64,000 bases of DNA from Tachypleus tridentatus (lineage: Eukaryota; Arthropoda; Merostomata; Xiphosura; Limulidae), in assembly GCF_004210375.1 (NCBI RefSeq), contig NC_134834.1:154399290-154463289 (forward strand). Reading direction: 5' to 3'. A program made the translations under genes and the position numbers. Position 1 is the stretch's first letter. Every line of letters begins with the position of its first letter. Below are positions 27,874-40,600 of the stretch, piece after piece. Under the pieces are notes generated by a model, which was not told the origin of the DNA, did not search any database, and saw nothing but the letters and a program-made list of their open reading frames with translations.

Positions 27874-28249
27874 AGAAACCTTCAGCTATAACACCCCTTG
27901 AAACATTTCATGAAGCCAAGGATAACAAAGAATTATTCTCGAAAGAAGAAAGACATATCATAACATAAAAAACCATAACTTCATATGAAGACATTTATCG
28001 TGCAATGACAAACACAAAACTATTATCTCCTGGAAGAAAAATCAACATGACAATATACGAAAAGGAACTGCCAATGGAGAAGGAAGATCGGAACAGTGAA
28101 AACGAAATAGAAAATTATATGTTCAACAATACAAGCAGCATATTTCATATATTTGAAAATGCATCCTTCTTTAAATTTCTAATCCTTTTAATTGCTTTTC
28201 TGTTTGTCATAATTCTGATAAATGCATGTTTCAAGTATTATCACTTTTG
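27874..28249 (+). CDS. Transmembrane exon, second copy, running into the satellite
   Basis: From the acceptor TCACAG (27868-27873), the phase-1 join to exon 1 gives an open frame except for one TAA at 27966-27968. The ATG at 28005 begins the uninterrupted part. The frame encodes a polar stalk with two imperfect 24-26 residue repeats (ETFHEAKDNKELFS and, shifted, EDIYRAMTNTKLLS). N-glycosylation sites are NMTI, NNTS and ENAS. The single membrane span is FLILLIAFLFVIILINACF, and the short basic/aromatic start of a cytoplasmic tail is KYYHF. Together with exon 1 this gives a small type I membrane protein. The frame continues into the first two monomers of the satellite and stops at 28320-28322; I place the exon's natural end near the first monomer. 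The family is unknown to me. The single stop may be real decay or a sequence error. Confidence 0.6.
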
Positions 28250-31200
28250 TATTTTAAATGTTCTTGTGTTACTTTGGCCACTTTATCACTTTTGTATTTT
28301 AAATGTTCTTGTGTTATTTTAATAATTTTATCACTTTTGTATTTTAAATGTTCTTGTGTTACTTTAATAATTTTATCACTTTTGTATTTTAAATGTTGTT
28401 GTGTTATTTTGGCTACTTTATCACTTTTGTATTTTAAATGTTGCTGTGTTATTTTACCACTTTATCAATTTTGTATTTTAAATGTTGTTGTGTTATTTTG
28501 GCCATTTTATCACTTTTGTATTTTAAATGTTGTTGTGTTATTTTACCACTTTATCACTTTATTGTATTTTAAATGTTGTTGTGTTATTTTACCACTTTAT
28601 CACTTTTGTATTTTAAATGTTCTTGTGTTATTTAACACTTTATCATCTTTTGTATTTTAAATGTTCTTGTGTTATTTTAATAATTTTATCACTTTGTATT
28701 TTAAATGTTCTTGTGTTATTTTACTAATTTTATCACTTTTTGTATTTTAAATGTTGTTGTGTTATTTTACCACTTTATCACTTTTGTATTTTAAATGTTG
28801 TTGTGTTATTTTATTACTTTATCACTTTTTTTGTATTTTAAATGTTCTTGTGTTATTTTAGCCAATTTATCACTTTTGTATTTTAAATGTTCTTGTGTTA
28901 TTTTGGCTACTTTTATCACTTTTGTATTTTAAATGTTGTTGTGTTATTTTGGCCACTTTATCACTTTTGTATTTTAAATGTTGTTGTGTTATTTTACTAC
29001 TTTATCACTTTTGTATTTTAAATGTTCTTGTGTTATTTTTAATACACTTTATCACTTTTGTATTTTAAATGTTCTTGTGTTATTTTATTACTTTATCACT
29101 TTTTTGTATTTTAAATGTTCTTGTGTTATTTTACCACTTTTATCACTTTTGTATTTTAAATGTTCTTGTGTTATTTTGGCCAATTTTATCACTTTTTGTA
29201 TTTTAAATGTTCTTGTGTTATTTTACACTTTATCACTTTTGTATTTTAAATGTTCTTGTGTTATTTTGTGCACTTTATCACTTTTGTATTTTAAATGTTC
29301 TTGTGTTATTTTAATAATTTTATCACTTTTGTATTTTAAATGTTGTTGTGTTATTTTGGCCACTTTTATCACTTTTGTATTTTAAATGTTCTTGTGTTAT
29401 TTTGGCCACTTTATCACTTTTGTATTTTAAATGTTCTTGTGTTATTTTACTAATTTTATCACTTTTTGTATTTTAAATGTTGTTGTGTTATTTTATTACT
29501 TTATCACTTTTGTATTTTAAATGTTCTTGTGTTATTTTACTAATTTTATCACTTTTGATTTTAAATGTTCTTGTGTTATTTTACCACTTTTATCACTTTT
29601 GTATTTTAAATGTTCTTGTGTTATTTTACTAATTTTATCACTTTTGTATTTTAAATGTTCTTGTGTTATTTTACCACTTTATCACTTTGTATTTTAAATG
29701 TTGCTGTTATTTTTATCATCACTTTGTATTTTAAATGTTGCTGTGTTATTTTTTTTTTATCACTTTTGTATTTTAAATGTTGTTGTGTTATTTTTTTATC
29801 ACTTTTGTATTTTAAATGTTGTTGTGTTATTTTTTTTTATCACTTTTTGTATTTTAAATGTTGTTGTTTTATTTTTCTTAACCACTTTATCACTTTATGT
29901 ATTTTAAATGTTGTTGTTTTATTTTACTTACTTTTATCACTTTGTATTTTAAATGTTGTTGTGTTATTTTTTTTTATCACTTTGTATTTTAAATGTTGTT
30001 GTGTTATTTTTTTATCACTTTGTATTTTAAATGTTGTTGTGTTATTTTTTTTATCACTTTTGTATTTTAAATGTTGTTGTGTTATTTTTTTATCACTTTG
30101 TATTTTAAATGTTGTTGTGTTATTTTTTTTATCACTTTTGTATTTTAAATGTTGTTGTGTTATTTTTTATCACTTTGTATTTTAAATGTTGCTGTGTTAT
30201 TTTATCACTTTGTATTTTAAATGTTGCTGTGTTATTTTTTTTTTATCACTTTTATATTTTAAATGTTGTTGTTTTACTTTTGACCACTTTATCACTTTTG
30301 TATTTTAAATGTTGTTGTTTTACTTTTACTAATTTTATCACTTTGTATTTTAAATGTTGTTGTTTTATTTATTACACTTTATCACTTTGTATTTTAAATG
30401 TTGTTGTTTTATTTTGACCACTTTATCACTTTTGTATTTTAAATGTTGTTGTTTTATTTTATTAATTTTATCACTTTGTATTTTAAATGTTGTTGTGTTA
30501 CTTTATTAATTTTATCACTTTTTGTATTTTAAATGTTGTTGTGTTATTTTTTATCACTTTGTATTTTAAATGTTGTTGTGTTATTTTTTTATCACTTTTG
30601 TATTTTAAATGTTGTTGTGTTATTTTTTTATCACTTTTGTATTTTAAATGTTGTTGTTTTATTTTACACTTTATCACTTTTGTATTTTAAATGTTGTTGT
30701 GTTATTTTTTACTTTATCACTTTTGTATTTTAAATGTTGTTGTGTTATTTTTTATCACTTTTGTATTTTAAATGTTGTTGTGTTATTTTTTTATCACTTT
30801 GTATTTTAAATGTTGTTGTGTTATTTTTTATCACTTTGTATTTTAAATGTTGTTGTTTTACTTTTATTACACTTTATCACTTTTTGTATTTTAAATGTTG
30901 TTGTTTTATTTTTACCCACTTTATCACTTTTGTATTTTAAATGTTGTTGTGTTATTTTTTTTTTTGTATTTTAAATGTTGTTGTGTTATTTTTTTTATCA
31001 CTTTTGTATTTTAAATGTTGTTGTTTTACTTTACTAATTTTATCACTTTTGTATTTTAAATGTTGTTGTTATTTTTTTATCAATTTTGTATTTTAAATGT
31101 TGTTGTGTTATTTTTTTATCACTTTTGTATTTTAAATGTTGTTGTGTTATTTTTTTTTATCACTTTTATATTTTAAATGTTGTTGTGTTATTTTTTTATC

Positions 31201-34200
31201 ACTTTGTATTTTAAATGTTGTTGTTTTATTTTGGCTAATTTTATCACTTTGTATTTTAAATGTTGTTGTTATTTTTTTATCACTTTGTATTTTAAATGTT
31301 GTTGTGTTATTTTTTTTTATCACTTTGTATTTTAAATGTTGTTGTGTTATTTTTTTTATCACTTTTTGTATTTTAAATGTTGTTGTGTTATTTTTTTGTT
31401 TTATCAATTTTGTATTTTAAATGTTGTTGTTTTATTTTACTAATTTTATCACTTTGTATTTTAAATGTTGTTGTGTTATTTTACCACTTTATCACTTTGT
31501 ATTTTAAATGTTGTTGTGTTATTTTTTTTTATCACTTTGTATTTTAAATGTTGTTGTGTTATTTTACCCAAAAATTTTATCACTTTTGTATTTTAAATGT
31601 TGTTGTTTTTATTTTATTACACTTTATCACTTTTGTATTTTAAATGTTGTTGTGTTATTTTTTATCACTTTGTATTTTAAATGTTGTTGTGTTATTTTTT
31701 TTATCACTTTGTATTTTAAATGTTGTTGTGTTATTTTTTATCACTTTTAGTATTTTAAATGTTGTTGTGTTATTTTTTTTATCACTTTGTATTTTAAATG
31801 TTGTTGTGTTATTTTTTTTATCACTTTGTATTTTAAATGTTGTTGTGTTATTTTTTTTATCACTTTGTATTTTAAATGTTGTTGTGTTATTTTTTTTATC
31901 ACTTTGTATTTTAAATGTTGTTGTGTTATTTTTTTTATCACTTTGTATTTTAAATGTTGTTGTGTTATTTTACTAATTTTATCACTTTGTATTTTTAAAT
32001 GTTGTTGTGTTATTTTACCACTTTTATCACTTTTGTATTTTAAATGTTGTTGTGTTATTTTACTAATTTTATCACTTTTAGATTTTAAATGTTGTTGTGT
32101 TATTTTATTACTTTATCACTTTGTATTTTAAATGTTGTTGTGTTATTTTACTTATCACTTTTGTATTTTAAATGTTGTTGTGTTATTTTACACTTTTATC
32201 ACTTTTGTAGATTTTAAATGTTGTTGTGTTATTTTACACTTTATCACTTTTGTATTTTTAAATGTTGTTGTGTTATTTTAATAATTTTATCAATTTCTCA
32301 GATTTTAAATGTTGTTGTGTTATTTTGGCCAATTTTATCAATTTTTATTAGTATTTTAAATGTTGTTGTGTTATTTTGGCCACTTTATCAATTTTGTATT
32401 TTAAATGTTGTTGTGTTATTTTGGCCACTTTATCACTTTGTATTTTAAATGTTGTTGTGTTATTTTACACTTTATCACTTTTGTATTTTAAATGTTGTTG
32501 TGTTATTTTGGCCAATTTTATCACTTTTGTATTTTAAATGTTGTTGTGTTATTTTGGCCACTTTTATCACTTTTGTATTTTAAATGTTGTTGTGTTATTT
32601 TGGCTTTTATCACTTTTGTATTTTAAATGTTGTTGTGTTATTTTATTTTATCACTTTGTATTTTTAAATGTTCTTGTGTTATTTTTTTACTTTATCACTT
32701 TTGTTGTTTTAAATGTTCTTGTGTTATTTTAATTACTTTATCACTTTTTTATATTTTAAATGTTCTTGTGTTATTTTAACCATTTTATCACTTTTGTATT
32801 TTAAATGTTCTTGTGTTATTTTACACTTTATCACTTTTTTGTATTTTAAATGTTCTTGTGTTATTTTGGCCACTTTATCACTTTTTGTATTTTAAATGTT
32901 CTTGTGTTATTTTAATAATTTTATCACTTTTGTATTTTAAATGTTCTTGTGTTATTTTACTACTTTATCACTTTGTATTTTAAATGTTCTTGTGTTATTT
33001 TAACTTTTATCACTTTGTATTTTAAATGTTCTTGTGTTATTTTACCGCTAATTTTATCACTTTTTTTGTATTTTAAATGTTCTTGTGTTATTTTATTAAT
33101 TTTATCACTTTTGTATTTTAAATGTTCTTGTGTTATTTTGGCTTACTTTATCACTTTTGTATTTTAAATGTTCTTGTGTTATTTTACCACTTTATCAATT
33201 TCTTTTGTATTTTAAATGTTCTTGTGTTATTTTACCAATTTTATCACTTTTGTATTTTAAATGTTCTTGTGTTATTTTACTAATTTTATCACTTTGTATT
33301 TTAAATGTTCTTGTGTTATTTTATTACTTTATCACTTTTTATTTTAAATGTTCTTGTGTTATTTTACTAATTTTATCACTTTTTGTATTTTAAATGTTCT
33401 TGTGTTATTTTACACTTTATCACTTTTGTATTTTAAATGTTCTTGTGTTATTTTACTAATTTATCACTTTTTTGTATTTTAAATGTTCTTGTGTTATTTT
33501 ACACTTTATCACTTTTGTATTTTAAATGTTCTTGTGTTATTTTACTAATTTTATCACTTTTTTGTATTTTAAATGTTCTTGTGTTATTTTACTACTTTAT
33601 CACTTTTTGTATTTTAAATGTTCTTGTGTTATTTTATTACTTTTATCACTTTTGTATTTTAAATGTTCTTGTGTTATTTTACCACTTTATCACTTTTGTA
33701 TTTTAAATGTTCTTGTGTTATTTTACACTTTATCACTTTTTTGTATTTTAAATGTTCTTGTGTTATTTTACTACTTTTATCACTTTTGTATTTTAAATGT
33801 TCTTGTGTTATTTTACTACTTTATCACTTTTGTATTTTAAATGTTCTTGTGTTATTTTACACTTTATCACTTTTTGTATTTTAAATGTTCTTGTGTTATT
33901 TTACCACTTTTATCACTTTTGTATTTTAAATGTTCTTGTGTTATTTTATAACTTTATCACTTTTGTATTTTAAATGTTCTTGTGTTATTTTAATACTTTA
34001 TCACTTTTGTATTTTAAATGTTCTTGTGTTATTTTACTACATTTTATCACTTTTATATTTTAAATGTTCTTGTGTTATTTTACTAATTTATCACTTTTGT
34101 ATTTTAAATGTTCTTGTGTTATTTTGGCCACTTTATCACTTTTGTATTTTAAATGTTCTTGTGTTATTTTTAATACACTTTATCACTTTTGTATTTTAAA

Positions 34201-37200
34201 TGTTCTTGTGTTATTTTAACACTTTATCACTTTTGTATTTTAAATGTTGTTGTGTTATTTTACTACTTTTATCACTTTTGTATTTTAAATGTTCTTGTGT
34301 TATTTTGGCCACTTTATCACTTTTGTATTTTAAATGTTCTTGTGTTATTTTGGCACTTTATCACTTTTGTATTTTAAATGTTCTTGTGTTATTTTGGCAC
34401 TTTATCACTTTGTATTTTAAATGTTCTTGTGTTATTTTATTAATTTTATCACTTTGTATTTTAAATGTTCTTGTGTTATTTTAATAATTTTATCACTTTT
34501 GTATTTTAAATGTTCTTGTGTTATTTTACACTTTATCACTTTTGTATTTTAAATGTTCTTGTGTTATTTTACCACTTTATCACTTTTGTATTTTAAATGT
34601 TCTTGTGTTATTTTAATTTAATTTTATCACTTTTGTATTTTAAATGTTCTTGTGTTATTTTACTAATTTTATCACTTTTGTATTTTAAATGTTCTTGTGT
34701 TATTTTACACTTTATCACTTTATCACTTTTTGTATTTTAAATGTTCTTGTGTTATTTCTTGTGTTATTTTTACACTTTATCACTTTTGTATTTTAAATGT
34801 TCTTGTGTTATTTTACTAATTTTATCACTTTTGTATTTTAAATGTTGTTGTGTTATTTTGGCTACTTTATCACTTTTGTATTTTAAATGTTCTTGTGTTA
34901 TTTTTATCACTTTTGTACTTTATCACTTTTGTTGTTTTTAAATGTTCTTGTGTTATTTTGGCCAATTTTATCACTTTTGTATTTTAAATGTTCTTGTGTT
35001 ATTTTGGCCACTTTATCACTTTTGTATTTTAAATGTTCTTGTGTTATTTTACTACTTTATCACTTTTTTTGTATTTTAAATGTTCTTGTGTTATTTTAAC
35101 ACTTTATCACTTTTGTATTTTAAATGTTCTTGTGTTATTTTACCACTTTTATCACTTTTGTATTTTAAATGTTCTTGTGTTATTTTACACTTTATCACTT
35201 TGTATTTTAAATGTTCTTGTGTTATTTTACACTTTATCACTTTTTTGTATTTTAAATGTTCTTGTGTTATTTTAACACTTTTATCACTTTTGTATTTTAA
35301 ATGTTCTTGTGTTATTTTGGCCACTTTATCACTTTTGTATTTTAAATGTTCTTGTGTTATTTTACACTTTTATCACTTTTGTATTTTAAATGTTCTTGTG
35401 TTATTTTATTAATTTTATCACTTTTTTGTATTTTAAATGTTCTTGTGTTATTTTACTACTTTCATCACTTTTTGTATTTTAAATGTTCTTGTGTTATTTT
35501 ATTACACTTTATCACTTTTGTATTTTAAATGTTCTTGTGTTATTTTACCACTTTATCACTTTTTTTATTTTAAATGTTCTTGTGTTATTTTATTAATTTT
35601 ATCACTTTTGTATTTTAAATGTTCTTGTGTTATTTTACAATTTTATCACTTTGTATTTTAAATGTTCTTGTGTTATTTTATTACTTTTATCACTTTTGTA
35701 TTTTAAATGTTCTTGTGTTATTTTACCACTTTTATCACTTTTGTATTTTAAATGTTGTTGTTTTATTTTGTACTTTATCACTTTGTATTTTAAATGTTGT
35801 TGTGTTATTTTTTATCACTTTGTATTTTAAATGTTGTTGTGTTATTTTACTACTTTTATCACTTTGTATTTTTTAAATGTTGTTGTGTTATTTTATTAAT
35901 TTTATCACTTTGTATTTTAAATGTTGTTGTGTTATTTTAATAATTTTATCACTTTTGTATTTTAAATGTTGTTGTGTTACTTTTTTTTTTATCACTTTGT
36001 ATTTTAAATGTTGTTGTGTTATTTTTTTATCACTTTGTTATTTTAAATGTTGTTGTGTTATTTTTTTATCACTTTGTATTTTAAATGTTGTTGTTTTATT
36101 TTTTTTTATCACTTTTGTATTTTAAATGTTGTTGTGTTATTTTTTTTATCACTTTTGTATTTTAAATGTTGTTGTGTTACTTTTACCACTTTATCACTTT
36201 GTATTTTAAATGTTGTTGTGTTATTTTTATTTATCACTTTGTATTTTAAATGTTGTTGTGTTATTTTTTTATCACTTTTGTATTTTAAATGTTGTTGTGT
36301 TATTTTTTATCAATTTTGTATTTTAAATGTTGTTGTGTTATTTTTTATCCACTTTATCAAATTTTGTATTTTAAAATGTTGTTGTGTTATTTTTTTATCA
36401 CTTTTGTATTTTAAATGTTGTTGTGTTATTTTTTTCATCAATTTTAAATGTTGTTGTGTTATTTTATTACTTTTATCACTTTTGTATTTTAAATGTTCTT
36501 GTGTTATTTTACTAATTTTATCACTTTTGTATTTTAAATGTTCTTGTGTTATTTTACTACTTTTATCACTTTTGTATTTTAAATGTTCTTGTGTTATTTT
36601 ACCAACTTTATCACTTTTTGTATTTTAAATGTTCTTGTGTTATTTTGGCCACTTTATCACTTTTTTTGTATTTTAAATGTTCTTGTGTTATTTTTTGATA
36701 CTTTATCACTTTTGTATTTTAAATGTTCTTGTGTTATTTTACACTTTATCACTTTTGTATTTTAAATGTTCTTGTGTTATTTTATACACTTTATCACTTT
36801 TGTATTTTAAATGTTCTTGTGTTATTTTAATTTTATCACTTTTGTATTTTAAATGTTGTTGTTTTATTTTATTTTATCACTTTTGTATTTTAAATGTTGT
36901 TGTGTTATTTTTTTATTTTATCTTTTTTGTATTTTAAATGTTGTTGTGTTATTTTTTTTATCACTTTTGTATTTTAAATGTTCTTGTGTTATTTTTACAC
37001 TTTATCACTTTTATGTATTTTAAATGTTCTTGTGTTATTTTTATCACTTTATCACTTTGTATTTTAAATGTTGTTGTGTTTTTTTTTTATCACTTTTGTA
37101 TTTTAAATGTTGCTGTGTTTTTTTTTTATCACTTTGTATTTTAAATGTTGTTGTTTTACTTTTAATTTTATCACTTTTGTATTTTAAATGTTGTTGTGTT

Positions 37201-38532
37201 ATTTTACCACTTTATCACTTTGTATTTTTAAATGTTCTTGTGTTATATTTTTTTTATCACTTTGTATTTTAAATGTTGTTGTGTTATTTTTTTTTATCAC
37301 TTTGTATTTTAAATGTTGTTTGTGTTATTTTTTTATCACTTTGTATTTTAAATGTTGTTGTGTTATTTTTTTTATCACTTTGTATTTTTAAATGTTGTTG
37401 TGTTATTTTTTTATCACTTTGTATTTTAAATGTTGTTGTGTTATTTTACACTTTATCACTTTGTATTTTAAATGTTCTTGTGTTATTTTTTTTTTTATCA
37501 CTTTTGTATTTTAAATGTTGTTGTGTTATTTTTTTTATCACTTTGTATTTTAAATGTTGTTGTGTTACTTTATCATCACTTTTGTATTTTAAATGTTGTT
37601 GTGTTATTTTACACACTTTATCACTTTTGTATTTTAAATGTTGTTGTTTTACTTTGGCCACTTTATCACTTTGTATTTTAAATGTTGTTGTTTTATTTTT
37701 AACATTACTTTATCACTTTTTTGTATTTTAAATGTTCTTGTTTTATTTTATTACTTTATCACTTTTATATTTTAAATGTTCTTGTGTTATTTTACACTTT
37801 TATCACTTTTGTATTTTAAATGTTGCTGTGTTATTTTTTATCACTTTTTTATTTTAAATGTTGCCACTTTATCACTTTGTATTTTAAATGTTCTTGTGTT
37901 ATTTTTTTATTTTTTTCACTTTGTATTTTAAATGTTCTTGTGTTATTTTGACACCACTTTATCACTTTTGTATTTTAAATGTTGTGTTATTTTTTTTATC
38001 ACTTTGTATTTTAAATGTTGTTGTGTTATTTTTTTATCACTTTGTATTTTAAATGTTGTTGTGTTATTTTTTTTTATCACTTTTGTATTTTAAATGTTGT
38101 TGTGTTATTTTTTTATCACTTTGTATTTTAAATGTTGTTGTGTTATTTTTTACCACTTTATCACTTTGTATTTTAAATGTTGTTGTTTTACTTTGGCCAC
38201 TTTATCACTTTGTATTTTAAATGTTGTTGTGTTATTTTTTTTTATCACTTTGTATTTTAAATGTTGTTGTGTTATTTTTTTTTCATCACTTTGTATTTTA
38301 AATTTTTGTGTTATTTTTTTATCACTTTTGTATTTTAAATGTTGCTGTGTTATTTTTTTTATCACTTTGTATTTTAAATGTTGCTGTGTTATTTTTTTTT
38401 ATCACTTTTGTATTTTAAATGTTGTTGTGTTATTTTGGCCACTTTATCACTTTTGTATTTTAAATGTTGTTGTGTTATTTTGGCCACTTTATCACTTTTG
38501 TATTTTAAATGTTGTTGTGTTATTTTGGCCAC
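28238..38532 (+). repeat. Right satellite array, same monomer in opposite orientation
   Basis: About 10.3 kb and roughly 230 head-to-tail units of 42-47 bp have the core CACTTTTGTATTTTAAATGT followed by TGTTGTGTTATTTT and a variable spacer. Two subfamilies alternate in blocks. One has TGTTCTTGTGTT, usually with ACTAATT, ACACTT or GGCCACT spacers (for example 32660-34230, 34260-35740 and 36490-36830). The other has TGTTGTTGTGTT, often with only a T-run spacer (for example 29750-32640 and 35750-36460). GCTGTG is a rarer third form. The array starts inside the second transmembrane exon and ends abruptly in front of the terminal exon. On the plus strand two frames of a 45 bp unit lack stops, which creates many open frames of hydrophobic Cys/Val/Leu repeats. 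Frame changes every few units argue against translation through the array. Confidence 0.95.
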
Positions 38533-38672
38533 AAAATAACAAGGAAAAATCATCTTATACAGATTATATTATAGAAGAAAAGAATGCTATCGACTCTAAA
38601 CTTATCCATAATTTTGTAAAATTTGAGAAAAACTTTTCCCTGGTTTGCAAGTCTAGAGAGACCCCTGTTTAG
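38533..38672 (+). CDS. Terminal exon of the gene candidate
   Basis: Immediately after the last monomer the repeat stops and an open frame continues to TAG at 38670-38672. It encodes a polar, charged segment (YIIEEKNAIDSKLIHNF, then VCKSRETPV at the C terminus), quite unlike the satellite and suited to a cytoplasmic tail. A possible splice acceptor, CTTATACAG, ends at about 38560. Use of it would make the array an intron, and the exon would then start ATTATATTATAG in phase 2. Without splicing, the tail is simply in frame with the last monomers. A poly(A) signal lies 9 bases after the stop. The exon's membership of the same gene is inferred from position and strand. Confidence 0.5.
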
Positions 38673-38680
38673 CAGCATGT

Positions 38681-38686
38681 AATAAA
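38681..38686 (+). terminator. Poly(A) signal AATAAA
   Basis: AATAAA begins 9 bases after the stop codon of the terminal exon, and a second AATAAA lies at 38784-38789. Either could end the transcript of the gene candidate that starts at 25751. Confidence 0.5.
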
Positions 38687-38984
38687 TTACTTTTAATTTA
38701 GTGACTCGTCTTCCCATGTCATTATTGTGATGATTTGTGTGTGAAAAACATTGAACTTTGTAACTGTGAAACTGTTGTTTTATAATAAATTTGATAAATG
38801 ATAAATTCATTGAAATAAAATGTATGATAAGAACTTAGTTGTCATTTATTCTTTGACTGTCTTATCGTATGTGACTGGCTGGAGGGTTGGATAATGGATC
38901 AAACCTATCTGGCTAAAACACTGGCTAATATTGGCTACCAAAAAAATCATTTGGCTAATAGCCTGGATACAGAAGAATTTAGTC

Positions 38985-39480
38985 CAGGGTAAGCCCTGGA
39001 AAGGTTGTGATCCAAGAAAGTATGCTGTATGGAAAGACTCCCATCAATATCAGCACCACCACAGAGGGGATTATGTCCATTAAAATCCTCCAGGATTTAG
39101 AAGAGAGATGATGAACTATTCAATAAGGGAATCAAAATCTGACTAATCATAGATCTCTTCAGGAGACAGGTGGAGAGGACAAATTATGATGGTACAACCC
39201 AAGGAAGCACAGATGGCTACAGCCTCCAATGGTGTATTGAGCAGCAAAGACAGGGCAGGCACATGCTTATCAAACAGCAGTGCCACCCCTTCATGCACTA
39301 GTTCATCACAGAATCTGTCATTTATGTACAAAGAAAACTGCCAAAAGGTGACTGCATCAGCAGGTCTCAGAAATGTTTCCTGTAAGGAGACACACACAGG
39401 ATAAGAATATTGTTCAGTAAATGGGGTATCCATAATGAGATAAGAATATTTCAGTGCTTATTGTCCCACCCATCACAGAG
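38985..39480 (-). mobile_element. LINE endonuclease-domain remnant (jockey-like)
   Basis: On the minus strand, 39143-39433 encodes part of an endonuclease/exonuclease/phosphatase-type domain of a non-LTR retrotransposon. SLQETFLRPAD contains the metal-binding Glu context (QET). HEGVALLFDKHVP is the usual G-V-A core strand, and LEAVAICASLGCTIIICPLH is followed by LSPEE. After a frame change the DFNGH motif region follows (FxWTxSPLW at about 39060), with the Asp/Asn positions damaged. Stops and frame changes make it inactive. The reverse transcriptase part is absent. The stretch from 39480 to 39900 is probably the 5' end of the same element, but I cannot identify an ORF1 there. Confidence 0.78.
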
Positions 39481-39951
39481 CCCTATAAGAGTATGCACTG
39501 TAATGCCAAAAAAAACAATGCAGCAACATTAGGGTTTTCATGACCACTATACCAAAACATCAACAATCAGACATAATGTCTACAACACCTGTTAAGAACA
39601 TCCAATACTGGTACTTGGTTGATCCTAGCTCAACTGGACCAGCTGACTGACCATGAGAGGGCCATCCCAAGGTTATCCATCTTTAGGGATTCAAGACCAA
39701 AGATGATGTGTTGGAGTTGAACCTCTAAACCACCAGAATCCATTCCTCCCCTTCAAGGTTGCCATGCAGAACAAAACACTTGGGTGGATGTTCAGATTCC
39801 AGAGGAGGTAAACTGAAACTACAGAACCTTTTCTACGAGGTTCCCTCACCAGATACATGAACCCACCAAAAGGGGAAGTCATTTCCATAATTATTCACAA
39901 ATACACATGGAGTGCATTGAAGTTATAATCTATATTTGGTTTTGTGAAGTA

Positions 39952-40600
39952 CAGTATACCCTTACCTATTCGCGGTTCCCCATTCGCGGCCCCGCATATT
40001 CGCGGGTTAGGCTCTTAACCCTATCGCATCGTATGCCGGTATACCAGACTAGCGTCATAACGTCATAAAAACAAATGCTAGGTAAACCGGGTTTTTGTAG
40101 GTCATAGAGACTAAAAGCGCTTTTCGAGGGTATGTCTGTATTTACTCTCTGAAGCAGTTTTATCGATTGACGTCTTTATCGAACAATTATTACTGAATTG
40201 TACTGTACTGTATTATTATTACCCAAACTGTGCGTACTGTATTTATCTGTCTAAGTTTGCCTTTAAATTTGTTCCACTTTCTGTCAATTCTACTACATGT
40301 GTTGTACGCATAGAAAATGACTTTATGGTACAGTAATACAGTATGGGTAACTATACTATGTACGTTTCTTTTTGATTAAAATATTGTTGTAGTACAAAAT
40401 TAAAATGTGTTTACATTATCATTACTACATTAGTGAAATACATGACTGCATGCAATATTACTACATTATTACTGTATTAATGAGTAAGAGTGTCTTTAGA
40501 AAGTGTCTGGGAAGCATTTAGTACCGTATATAATCTCATACATAGAAGTTTTAAAACTGCATCCAGAACGTAACCCCCCACGAATAGCGAGGGAATACTG
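39952..40600. mobile_element. 649 bp MITE of Tigger/pogo type with TA target duplication
   Basis: The ends are inverted repeats: CAGTATACCCTTACCTATTC at 39952 and, reversed from 40600, CAGTATTCCCTCGCTATTCG. Both are flanked by TA (39950-39951 and 40601-40602). The inner parts of the repeat continue as GCGG and GTGG. No transposase is encoded between them, so it must have been moved by a related enzyme. The TIR style (CAGT...CCCTCGCTATTCGCG) is that of pogo/Tigger elements. Confidence 0.85.

Noticed and set aside
28978..38365. Open frames of hydrophobic Cys/Val/Leu repeats in the right array as membrane proteins
   Set aside because: They break at every odd-length monomer and none extends beyond a few hundred bases. 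Only the first two monomers after the membrane exon and the last few before the terminal exon could be translated with unique sequence.
1..38532. Regular short repeats resembling a CRISPR array
   Set aside because: There are no unique spacers: the whole 43-45 bp unit repeats, and the surroundings are eukaryotic with introns and SINEs.
39186..39404. A plus-strand 72-codon frame
   Set aside because: It is the antisense shadow of the LINE endonuclease remnant, whose motifs are on the minus strand.
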